This document shows, in pieces, positions 1-5,529 of a DNA stretch of 8,516 nt (positions within the stretch are counted from its first letter, which is position 1; every line of letters begins with the position of its first letter). The DNA is from Spirochaetaceae bacterium. GTDB taxonomy: Bacteria > Spirochaetota > Spirochaetia > DSM-27196 > PXBQ01. The notes beneath the pieces were generated by a model, which did no database searches, was not told where the DNA came from, and saw nothing but the letters and a program-made list of their open reading frames with translations. The translations under genes were made by a program, and so were the position numbers. The stretch lies in NCBI GenBank assembly GCA_003566875.1, contig PXBQ01000361.1:1-8516 (forward strand). The letters are read 5' to 3'.

Positions 1-907
1 GACGCGCGCCGAGGTATACGGTATCTCCGATCGCCGCGACCGATGGAAAGCGGGTGTCGGCCACGGCCTCCGACAGCAACCACGTGGATCCGCCGTCAGT
101 CGAGTAGGCGACCTTCCCGGCGGAGTCGGATGACACGACCACGGTGCCGCCGGCCGTCACGGCGACTCCGCCGATGTTCGTGATTCCACCGTTAACCCCG
201 GGAGCGGTCGCGACGACAATCGGCGCGAAACTCGGGTCGGTCGAACTCAAGACCGTGTTTGACGTCACAAACCAGTACGTGGTTCCGTCATACGTCGCGT
301 CGAGAACCCGGGGTTGCTGCCCCGGAAGAGAAAGATCGTCGGTCGTAGGGGCGTCAACGTCGGTCAGATTGACATAGTGAAAGAAGTAACCAACACCCGA
401 TCTGTTCTCAACGACGAAAACCGCGTCGCCGGCCGCTAGGAGAGTGACAACCTGTCCGACGAGATCATCGGTTGCCCACTCCCACTCGTTCGACTCATCG
501 GCGGCATCGCGAACCGCGATCACGCTTCCGGCATCGCCGACGAACGCGGCGACCACGATGCTACCGGATGATGCGACACCTGCCGCGACATACTCGCCGG
601 CGCCGGTCGGGACGGGGATTGTTTCCCACGGCTCGTCGGCGCCGGATTCTACGGTCGTTGATCGTGTCCAGATTCTCGGTCCGATCGCCACAAAGTACGC
701 GTTGCCGGCCTCGGTGAAACCGGACACCGTCTGTTCCTTCGGAAGGTTCGACTGTATGGTTTTTTCTTCGCGCTCGATCGACGCAAATATCCCGACGGTT
801 CCTCGGTCGCACGCGACCAGAAACAGCGCCAGGACAGCGATCGTAGTTATCATCGCCGGCGCTGCCGACGATCGAGGGTTTTTTTTCTGTGTCATCGTTT
901 TCTCCAT
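1..907 (-). CDS. Lipoprotein with Asp-box beta-propeller-like region, partial (3' end off window)
   Basis: This minus-strand frame is open from a start near 907 to the window edge, with no stop in about 302 codons. The N-terminus is basic (TQKKNPRSS), followed by a hydrophobic stretch ending in the lipobox LVAC. The lipidated Cys is residue 33, so the mature protein should be membrane-anchored and exported. The body is rich in Val, Gly, Ala, Asp, Ser and Thr in short beta-like strands. Near residues 269-276 lies an exact Asp-box, STDGGSTW (pattern SxDxGxTW), as found in sialidase/BNR and photosynthesis-factor-like beta-propellers; a weaker SSTDPSF occurs about 45 residues earlier. I infer a propeller-like secreted lipoprotein. 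Substrate and role are unknown, and an Asp-box alone does not imply sialidase activity. Two in-frame ATGs compete: 907 (AAGGA upstream) and 895 (GGAG upstream, six-base spacer); both keep the lipobox. The gene begins 29 bases after the outer-membrane protein gene stops, so the two are probably co-transcribed. Confidence 0.8.
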   Translation of the reverse strand, partial: MEKTMTQKKNPRSSAAPAMITTIAVLALFLVACDRGTVGIFASIEREEKTIQSNLPKEQTVSGFTEAGNAYFVAIGPRIWTRSTTVESGADEPWETIPVPTGAGEYVAAGVASSGSIVVAAFVGDAGSVIAVRDAADESNEWEWATDDLVGQVVTLLAAGDAVFVVENRSGVGYFFHYVNLTDVDAPTTDDLSLPGQQPRVLDATYDGTTYWFVTSNTVLSSTDPSFAPIVVATAPGVNGGITNIGGVAVTAGGTVVVSSDSAGKVAYSTDGGSTWLLSEAVADTRFPSVAAIGDTVYLGAR

Positions 908-936
908 CGTATCCTTCGGGTCGGTCACAGCCGGTG

Positions 937-1551
937 CTAAAAGCGGTACAACGCAGAGAGCGTAACCGACAGAAAGTTTCCGATTCGGCTATCATCGCTC
1001 GGTGGTGAATCGCCGATGTAAATCTGCGGGACAAACCAGTACTCGGCGTTGAGACCGAACGCCCATTCGGCGTTGTAGTTCCAGTACACCGAGGCTCCGG
1101 GCTTCGCGATGAAGTCGACCTTGGTCGCCTCTTCGAGCCGCGAGATACTCAGACCGAGTCCGAGGTGGACCGGAAACTCAAACGGGTACCGGCGAAAAAA
1201 ATAACTCGCACGCGCGGCTATCGGGAGCACAAATAGCGTCCGTCTATTCGGCGTAAACATGAAGCTGCCCGCGACATCGAGTCCGACCGCAAGCTCGTTC
1301 GTCAGAAACGCGCCCCAGTACAGCGCGCCGGCGCCGCCGACCGAAAGCTGTGTCGGAGCGATTCCGTCGTCGCCCAACGCGAAAAAAAGCGGGATCACGA
1401 TACCGAGATCGATCGACAACATCTGATCACCAAGGGTATAGGTCGGGATGAACTCCTCATCCGGAGTGTCATCGATCTCCTGAGCGAATACCACGTGAGC
1501 CATCACGAAAAAGACGCTCACCAAACAAAAAAAACGGGTGCTTAGCTTCAA
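937..1551 (-). CDS. Small outer-membrane beta-barrel protein
   Basis: This encodes a predicted 204-residue secreted protein. I chose the TTG at 1551-1549 because AAGGA sits six bases upstream and the resulting N-terminus (MKLSTRFF, then about 12 hydrophobic residues) is a textbook signal peptide, cleaving after VFA at residue 23 before QE. A start at 1626 would add 25 Arg-rich residues in front and bury the signal. The mature part has alternating hydrophobic/aromatic strands: about 45-58, 68-80, 84-100, 105-120, 124-138, 152-160, 163-178 and 190-204. It ends in LYRF; a terminal Phe is the classical BAM-recognition signal of outer-membrane barrels. Eight strands and the length fit a small OmpW/OmpA-like barrel. 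It resembles short barrel proteins I associate with treponemes and relatives, but I cannot name the family. It is the promoter-proximal gene of the leftward unit, upstream of the lipoprotein. It may be a porin-like or structural surface protein; the function is unknown. Confidence 0.82.
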   Translation of the reverse strand: MKLSTRFFCLVSVFFVMAHVVFAQEIDDTPDEEFIPTYTLGDQMLSIDLGIVIPLFFALGDDGIAPTQLSVGGAGALYWGAFLTNELAVGLDVAGSFMFTPNRRTLFVLPIAARASYFFRRYPFEFPVHLGLGLSISRLEEATKVDFIAKPGASVYWNYNAEWAFGLNAEYWFVPQIYIGDSPPSDDSRIGNFLSVTLSALYRF

Positions 1552-1593
1552 AACTTTTCCTTTCCTTCGCCGAACGATCGTGCGGAGGTTACG

Positions 1594-1616
1594 GTGATAC
1601 AAAGCAATCGTATCAC
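1594..1616. promoter_or_regulatory. Inverted repeat over the leftward promoter, possible operator
   Basis: GTGATAC (1594-1600) and GTATCAC (1610-1616) are perfect inverted copies separated by nine bases. The element covers the proposed -10 and start site of the minus-strand outer-membrane protein gene. A partial third copy, GTATCA, begins at 1630 and overlaps the proposed -35, 20 bases from the second arm, about two helical turns. Position and symmetry suggest a repressor site. The binding protein is unknown and no regulator gene lies in the window. Confidence 0.35.
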
Positions 1617-1636
1617 GCCGGAGCAAGCCGTATCAA
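1607..1636 (-). promoter_or_regulatory. Candidate sigma-70 promoter for the leftward envelope genes
   Basis: Reading the minus strand, TTGATA (complement of 1631-1636, five of six matches to TTGACA) is followed after 18 bases by TACGAT (complement of 1607-1612, four of six matches to TATAAT). Transcription would start near 1600 and leave a leader of about 49 bases before the TTG start at 1551. It is the best match I found by eye in the divergent region; the -10 is imperfect. Confidence 0.4.
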
Positions 1637-1706
1637 GCTCAGGACTCCCGAATCTGAGCCCCGCACCGATAACGGTTCGCGTTCCTGTGTCGTCTCGCGA
1701 CTGCTG

Positions 1707-1736
1707 TTGAACCGGGTGCGTGATTCGTGGTATGAC
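1707..1736 (+). promoter_or_regulatory. Candidate promoter of the folate/purine operon
   Basis: TTGAAC (1707-1712) and TATGAC (1731-1736) are spaced 18 bases apart, each matching four of six consensus positions. A start site six to seven bases beyond the -10 falls at about 1742-1743, the first base of the best folD start codon. There is no Shine-Dalgarno-like sequence before that ATG, so a leaderless message fits both observations. Confidence 0.4.
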
Positions 1737-1742
1737 CTGCGT

Positions 1743-2627
1743 ATGGCAGGAGCGATAATCGACGGGACAAAAATCGGAGAACAGATACGCGCCGAGTTGC
1801 ACGATCGGGTCGCCAAGTTGGTAACCCAGGGCGTTCGGCCGGGCCTCGGAGTGATCCTCGTCGGCGACGATCCGGCGAGCGCTGCGTACGTCCGGATGAA
1901 AGAGAGACGGTGCGTTGATCTCGGCATGCACTCGGACAACACAACCTTACCGAGCGATGTGTCCGAGCGCGACGTAATCGCCGCTGTCGACCGCCTAAAC
2001 CGGAACCCCGATGTACACGGTATCCTCGTCCAGATGCCGCTTCCCGCGCACATCGATTCGCGCCGCGTAATACAAGCTGTTGCTCCCGACAAGGACGTCG
2101 ACGGACTTCACACGGTCAACCTCGGACGTCTCATGGCCGGGGAAGAAGGGTTTGTGCCGTGTACACCGCTCGGCGTACTTGAGCTGCTGACGCGGACCGA
2201 CTCGAACGGCCTCAGCGGAGCGGAAGTCGTCGTAGTCGGACGCAGCGCATTGGTCGGGTTGCCGCTCGCGAACCTGCTCATGCAGCGCGGTATCGACGCG
2301 ACCGTCACCGTGTGCCACTCAAAGACGAGAAACCTCGCGGAGCAGACGCGCCGGGCGCAGATACTCATCGCTGCGATCGGGCGTGCAGAATTTGTCCGCG
2401 GCGACATGGTGAGCGACGGTACGATCGTGATAGACGTCGGAATCAACCGTGTCGACGATCCGGGCAGGAAGCGCGGGTATCGCATCGTCGGCGATGTCGC
2501 GTACGACGAGGTCGCGCCGAAGGCCTCGGCTATCACGCCCGTACCGGGAGGAGTTGGACCAATGACGATCGCCATGTTGCTGCAAAATACCGTTACCGCG
2601 TGCGAACGTATCACGCGTAGCCGGTAA
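1743..2627 (+). CDS. folD: Bifunctional methylenetetrahydrofolate dehydrogenase / methenyltetrahydrofolate cyclohydrolase FolD
   Basis: FolD is a cytosolic NADP-dependent enzyme. It converts 5,10-methylene-THF to 5,10-methenyl-THF and then to 10-formyl-THF, the formyl donor for purine synthesis. The 294-residue protein has the family's usual length and all its signatures. These are Tyr49 and the catalytic Lys53 (AAYVRMKERR), GILVQMPLP at 93-101, DKDVDGLH at 116-123, the Rossmann dinucleotide-binding GRSALVGLPLANLL at 166-179, VIDVGINR at 229-236, GDVAYDEV at 250-257 and TPVPGGVGPMT at 265-275. I chose the ATG at 1743 because FolD proteins normally begin a few residues before the IIDG motif. 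TTG 1707 and GTG 1716 are in frame but would add non-conserved residues and overlap the likely promoter. It is the first gene of the operon; folE2 begins 24 bases after its stop, and the AICAR transformylase downstream uses its product. Confidence 0.97.
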   Translation: MAGAIIDGTKIGEQIRAELHDRVAKLVTQGVRPGLGVILVGDDPASAAYVRMKERRCVDLGMHSDNTTLPSDVSERDVIAAVDRLNRNPDVHGILVQMPLPAHIDSRRVIQAVAPDKDVDGLHTVNLGRLMAGEEGFVPCTPLGVLELLTRTDSNGLSGAEVVVVGRSALVGLPLANLLMQRGIDATVTVCHSKTRNLAEQTRRAQILIAAIGRAEFVRGDMVSDGTIVIDVGINRVDDPGRKRGYRIVGDVAYDEVAPKASAITPVPGGVGPMTIAMLLQNTVTACERITRSR

Positions 2628-2651
2628 GGGGAAATTGGTAAGACAAATTTG

Positions 2652-3458
2652 ATGGTCGATGTTCAAAACCGCAACGACGAGCGCAACATTCCCCTTCAGA
2701 AAGTCGGAATTAAGAACCTGAAGTACCCGATCAAGGTGCTCGACAAACTCCAAAAAACACAGTCGACGGTCGCAACGGTGAACATGTACGTGAACCTTCC
2801 TCATCACTATAAAGGGACGCACATGAGCAGGTTCATCGAAGTGTTCGATCGCCACCGCGCAAATATCCTCATGCCGGAATTTCTTCTTATGCTACGCGAC
2901 GTCCGTATCGCGCTCGAAGCCGAGCGTTCGTTCTGCGAACTCGAGTTTCCGTATTTCATCGAAAAAAACGCGCCTGTCTCCGGCCAGCCCAGCATGATGG
3001 AGTACACGTGCCGATACATCGGCGAGGAGTCGGAACAAGACCGGCAGTTTTTCGTCGGGATCGACGTACCGGTCGGTACGGTCTGCCCGTGTTCCAAGGA
3101 GATCAGCGCACGTGGTGCGCACAACCAACGCGGTACGGTACGGGTGACCGTTCAGTACGACTCGTTTTTTTGGATCGAGGACGTGATCGAGACAATCGAG
3201 TCTGCCGCCTCATCGGGATTGTACTCGTTGCTCAAGCGTGAAGACGAAAAATACGTCACCGAACACGCGTACGATCACCCGGTATTTGTCGAAGACGTCG
3301 TCCGGAACGTGTGCGTGAAACTCGAGACGCAAAACGAGTTCCCGTGGTTCAGCGTCGAGGCAGAGAATAACGAAAGCATTCACAACCACGACGCTTTTGC
3401 GTACGTCGAGCGTGGCCGGAGACCGAATCGGACCTTGTTCGACGCAACCGCTCTTTAA
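2652..3458 (+). CDS. folE2: GTP cyclohydrolase FolE2 (type IB)
   Basis: FolE2 hydrolyses GTP to 7,8-dihydroneopterin triphosphate and formate, the first step of folate (and queuosine-type) biosynthesis. It is the metal-flexible alternative to zinc-dependent FolE. The 268-residue protein shows the family's N-terminal signature (VDVQNRND... near KVGIKNLKYPI, 17-27), GTVCPCSKEIS at 142-152 with the conserved Cys pair 145/147, GAHNQRG at 155-161 with His157, a conserved Glu in VFVEDVVRN around 214, and ENNESIHNHDAFA at 238-250. In this family conserved Cys, His and Glu residues of these motifs bind the metal and catalyse. I chose ATG 2652, since TTG 2649 adds only one residue. There is no strong ribosome binding site; an AAGGGGA lies 19 bases upstream, next to the folD stop. 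In many bacteria folE2 is zinc-responsive, but here it sits inside a constitutive-looking folate/purine operon with no visible Zur site. Confidence 0.96.
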   Translation: MVDVQNRNDERNIPLQKVGIKNLKYPIKVLDKLQKTQSTVATVNMYVNLPHHYKGTHMSRFIEVFDRHRANILMPEFLLMLRDVRIALEAERSFCELEFPYFIEKNAPVSGQPSMMEYTCRYIGEESEQDRQFFVGIDVPVGTVCPCSKEISARGAHNQRGTVRVTVQYDSFFWIEDVIETIESAASSGLYSLLKREDEKYVTEHAYDHPVFVEDVVRNVCVKLETQNEFPWFSVEAENNESIHNHDAFAYVERGRRPNRTLFDATAL

Positions 3459-3480
3459 CGGAAAGTCAACCGAGTATTTC

Positions 3481-3485
3481 GGAGG
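3481..3485 (+). promoter_or_regulatory. Ribosome binding site of the IMP cyclohydrolase gene
   Basis: GGAGG stands six bases before the ATG at 3492 in the 33-base gap after folE2. It fixes the start and contrasts with the weak initiation signals of folD and folE2 in the same operon. Confidence 0.8.
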
Positions 3486-3491
3486 TAAAAC

Positions 3492-4157
3492 ATGGCACTC
3501 AATCGCGTCGCGAAATCCCCGGACATCGTACCGATCCGGAACATTCTTGTTTCGACAGCGGACAAAACCGGACTCGGCGAGTTCGTTTCGGGTGTTCTCG
3601 CGATCTGTCCCGGAGCGACCGTGTACTCTACGGGAGGCACGTTTGCACTCCTTGAAAAATCGGTCCCGGGGGCCAAACTCCGCACCGTCTCATCGTACAC
3701 GGGACAACCGGAAATGCAAGGCGGGCTCGTGAAGACGCTCGATTACCGAGTTTATCTCGGCCTGCTCAGCGAGCCGAATAATCCCGACCATCTTCGGGAC
3801 ATCGAGCGCACAAATGCGATTACATTCGATATGGTCGTTGTGAACCTGTATCCTTTTATGGAACAAATCACGCGTTCGCCGGACGATCTCGAAGGCGCAC
3901 GAGCCAACATCGATATCGGTGGGCCGTGCATGATTCGTGCGGCAGCGAAAAATTACCTGCGCGTTGCCTCGGTGACGTCGCCGAGTGTTTACGAGCAGAT
4001 TATCACTGAAATGCGCGCTTCATCGGGAGGCGTGACACTCGCGACACGGTATCGTCTCGCGTGTTCTGCATTCCGGCACACCGCTGAATACGATGCGGCG
4101 ATAGCGGGCTATCTCGCGAACGTTGATGCCCCCGGAGACGCCTACGAAATTTCATAA
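3492..4157 (+). CDS. purH: IMP cyclohydrolase (stand-alone N-terminal half of PurH)
   Basis: This catalyses the last step of IMP synthesis, ring closure of FAICAR. The 221-residue protein corresponds to only the first domain (MGS-like fold, about 200 residues) of the usual fused PurH. The start is fixed by GGAGG at 3481-3485, six bases before the ATG. Motifs are NILVSTADKTGL at 17-28, YSTGGT at 45-50, VKTLDYRVYLGLL at 80-92, VVVNLYPF at 115-122, NIDIGGP at 139-145 and RAAAKNY at 149-155. The four residues assigned to catalysis in vertebrate and bacterial PurH appear kept: Lys81, Tyr120, Asp141 and Lys153. The nearly universal KTLHP-x-x-H of the active-site loop reads KTLDYRVY here, so both His and Pro are lost. 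It ends in a normal TAA, followed 21 bases later by the AICAR transformylase gene with its own strong ribosome binding site. I therefore read it as a true split rather than a broken fusion. Confidence 0.93.
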   Translation: MALNRVAKSPDIVPIRNILVSTADKTGLGEFVSGVLAICPGATVYSTGGTFALLEKSVPGAKLRTVSSYTGQPEMQGGLVKTLDYRVYLGLLSEPNNPDHLRDIERTNAITFDMVVVNLYPFMEQITRSPDDLEGARANIDIGGPCMIRAAAKNYLRVASVTSPSVYEQIITEMRASSGGVTLATRYRLACSAFRHTAEYDAAIAGYLANVDAPGDAYEIS

Positions 4158-4167
4158 CTTCATTCCC

Positions 4168-4173
4168 AGGAGG
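4168..4173 (+). promoter_or_regulatory. Ribosome binding site of the AICAR transformylase gene
   Basis: A perfect AGGAGG lies five bases before the ATG at 4179, in the 21-base gap between the two PurH halves. Its presence is the main argument that the second half is translated independently. Confidence 0.85.
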
Positions 4174-4178
4174 ATGTC

Positions 4179-5438
4179 ATGGCAACCGATCCAAAATCGC
4201 TAAAAAAAATGTACCGGACGATCCGGACGGACTCTTTTCCCCGGAAAGTGACCGTGACGTTCTCGGACGACGAAGGTGACCAGTCTTTGGTGTACGAAAA
4301 GGTCGAATGGGAGATCGCGGGCGAGAAGCGCGGGCTGCGGTACGGCGAGAATCCTGATCAGGAAGCCGCGTTATACCGGATGACCAACGGAAACCTGTCG
4401 CTCGGCGGCGTCGAGTCGGTTCAGTACGGGCGGTATCTTGCTTCGAACGCCGAGCTGCTCCTGTCGGGCAAACACCCCGGCAAAATCAACATCACCGACG
4501 CCGACTCGGCGCTAAACATCCTGCGATACTTCACCGATAGCCCGTGCGCGGTGATCGTCAAGCACAACAATCCGTCGGGGGTCGCGTTAGGAGATTCTCT
4601 GAACGAAGCGTACTCCCGCGCGTACCTCGCGGACAGAGTTGCCGCGTTCGGCGGCACGGTTGCGTTCAACCGGCCCGTCGACCTCGCGACCGCCGAAGCC
4701 GTGGCCGAGAGCTACTGCGAGGTCGTCGTAGCGCCGGATTTTGAGGACGGCGTGCTCGACTCGTTCAAAAAGTGGAAGAATCTCCGCGTGATGCGCATTG
4801 CAGACATCGACCGTCTCGCGGGTTTTGTCGGAGAGCGCGTGATCGACTACAAGTCGTTGATCGACGGAGGTTTGATCCTCCAGTGGTCTTTTGTCCCGCG
4901 TCTTATGTCCGACGAGGATTTTGTCCGCGCGAGTACCGAGTACAAAGGCGTCTCGTACACGATCGAACGTGATCCAACCCCTGACGAGATACGCGACATG
5001 CGATTCGGATGGCTGGTCGAGTCGGGAATCACAAGCAACTCGGTCATTTATGTGAAGAACGGCGCCACGGTCGGTATCGGCACGGGGGAGCAGGATCGAG
5101 TGGGTGTCGCCGAGATCGCGCGTGACAAGGCGTACCGGAAGACCGAGGACCGGATCTCGTGGCAGAAATTCGGCATCGCGTTCTCGAAGCTCGACGACGA
5201 GGACCGCCGGGCCGAGGTGCTCGCCGAGACTCGGAGTTCGCACGGCGGCCTCGCAGGATCGGTAATGATTTCCGATGCGTTTTTTCCGTTCCGGGACGGA
5301 GTCGACGTCGGTTTGAACGAGGGTGTACGCGCGGTCCTGCAACCCGGCGGTTCGATCCGGGACTTCGAGGCTGTCGAGGCGTGTAACGAACACGGCGCGA
5401 CGATGGTCTTTACGGGGCAGAGAAGCTTCCGTCATTAA
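4179..5438 (+). CDS. purH: AICAR transformylase (stand-alone C-terminal half of PurH)
   Basis: This transfers the formyl group of 10-formyl-THF to AICAR, giving FAICAR for the cyclohydrolase encoded just upstream. The 419-residue protein matches the C-terminal domain of PurH. Signatures are LRYGENPDQEAALY at 53-66, VKHNNPSGVA at 127-136 (the Lys-His pair 128/129 is the catalytic KH), AFGGTVAFNRPVD at 156-168, DGGLILQ at 229-235, SNSVIYVKNGATVGIGTG at 286-303, SDAFFPFRDGVD at 365-376, LQPGGSIRD at 387-395 and the characteristic C-terminus FRH. About 50 residues precede the first conserved motif (charged, KVTVTFSDDEGD...); they replace the link to the cyclohydrolase domain and include a short beta-strand-rich piece. 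A segment of roughly 35 residues around 320-356, before the GGLAGSVMISDAFFP stretch, looks longer than in E. coli PurH. The operon also carries folD, which supplies the cofactor. The gene is followed by a 91-base gap before the envelope genes. Confidence 0.95.
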   Translation: MATDPKSLKKMYRTIRTDSFPRKVTVTFSDDEGDQSLVYEKVEWEIAGEKRGLRYGENPDQEAALYRMTNGNLSLGGVESVQYGRYLASNAELLLSGKHPGKINITDADSALNILRYFTDSPCAVIVKHNNPSGVALGDSLNEAYSRAYLADRVAAFGGTVAFNRPVDLATAEAVAESYCEVVVAPDFEDGVLDSFKKWKNLRVMRIADIDRLAGFVGERVIDYKSLIDGGLILQWSFVPRLMSDEDFVRASTEYKGVSYTIERDPTPDEIRDMRFGWLVESGITSNSVIYVKNGATVGIGTGEQDRVGVAEIARDKAYRKTEDRISWQKFGIAFSKLDDEDRRAEVLAETRSSHGGLAGSVMISDAFFPFRDGVDVGLNEGVRAVLQPGGSIRDFEAVEACNEHGATMVFTGQRSFRH

Positions 5439-5462
5439 CCGGATCATGGTATCCTAGCGGCG

Positions 5463-5487
5463 TCGTTCGGTGAACGATGGTTAGAAT
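5463..5487 (+). promoter_or_regulatory. Short palindrome and possible -10 upstream of the LCP gene
   Basis: The 91-base gap between the purine operon and the LCP gene holds a perfect 6-bp inverted repeat, TCGTTC-GGT-GAACGA (5463-5477), extendable by one wobble and one C-G pair. Next to it is TAGAAT (5482-5487), five of six matches to TATAAT. There is no good -35 at 16-18 bases and no T-run after the palindrome, so it is not a convincing rho-independent terminator. It could be an operator beside a promoter for the envelope unit, or chance. Confidence 0.25.
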
Positions 5488-5529
5488 GGTACAGATCAAC
5501 ACAAAAATGGAACAAAAAAAGTCGTCGCT

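Larger units (their letters stand above)
1552..1742. other. Divergent intergenic region
   Basis: These 191 bases separate the leftward envelope genes from the rightward folate/purine operon. Besides the two candidate promoters and the inverted repeat described separately, there is a loose 5-bp repeat, TCGCG (1677-1681) with CGCGA (1696-1700), just upstream of the rightward -35. I see no coding sequence with good composition and no riboswitch-like fold. Confidence 0.7.

Noticed and set aside
879..886. A8 tract in the lipoprotein signal region and T8 tract (1527-1534) in the outer-membrane protein signal region as possible phase-variation switches
   Set aside because: An equal A8 run occurs near the start of the AICAR transformylase gene (4202-4209), a housekeeping gene, and T7 runs occur in other genes. 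Eight-base tracts are short for slippage control and not specific to surface genes here.
1552..1742. Riboswitch (folate, purine or THF type) ahead of folD
   Set aside because: The proposed transcript starts at the folD ATG, leaving no leader, and I recognise no conserved riboswitch core in the region.
3470..3482. CCGA/TCGG hairpin overlapping the ribosome binding site of the IMP cyclohydrolase gene
   Set aside because: Only four base pairs with a five-base loop; too weak to act as a regulatory structure without other evidence.
4158..4178. Split purH as a frameshift or nonsense mutation of a fused gene
   Set aside because: The gap contains a perfect AGGAGG at ideal spacing, the first protein ends naturally, and the second has its own N-terminal extension rather than a cut domain. 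This fits real separate genes.
4587..5447. Minus-strand open frame of 286 codons inside the AICAR transformylase gene
   Set aside because: It is fully antisense to a gene with clear family motifs, and its translation is Arg/Asp/Val-rich, as expected from the complementary strand.
5439..5529. Rho-independent terminator between the purine operon and the LCP gene
   Set aside because: The only stems are GGAT/ATCC (four pairs) and the 5463-5477 palindrome, neither followed by a T-run; the gap does not show a convincing terminator.
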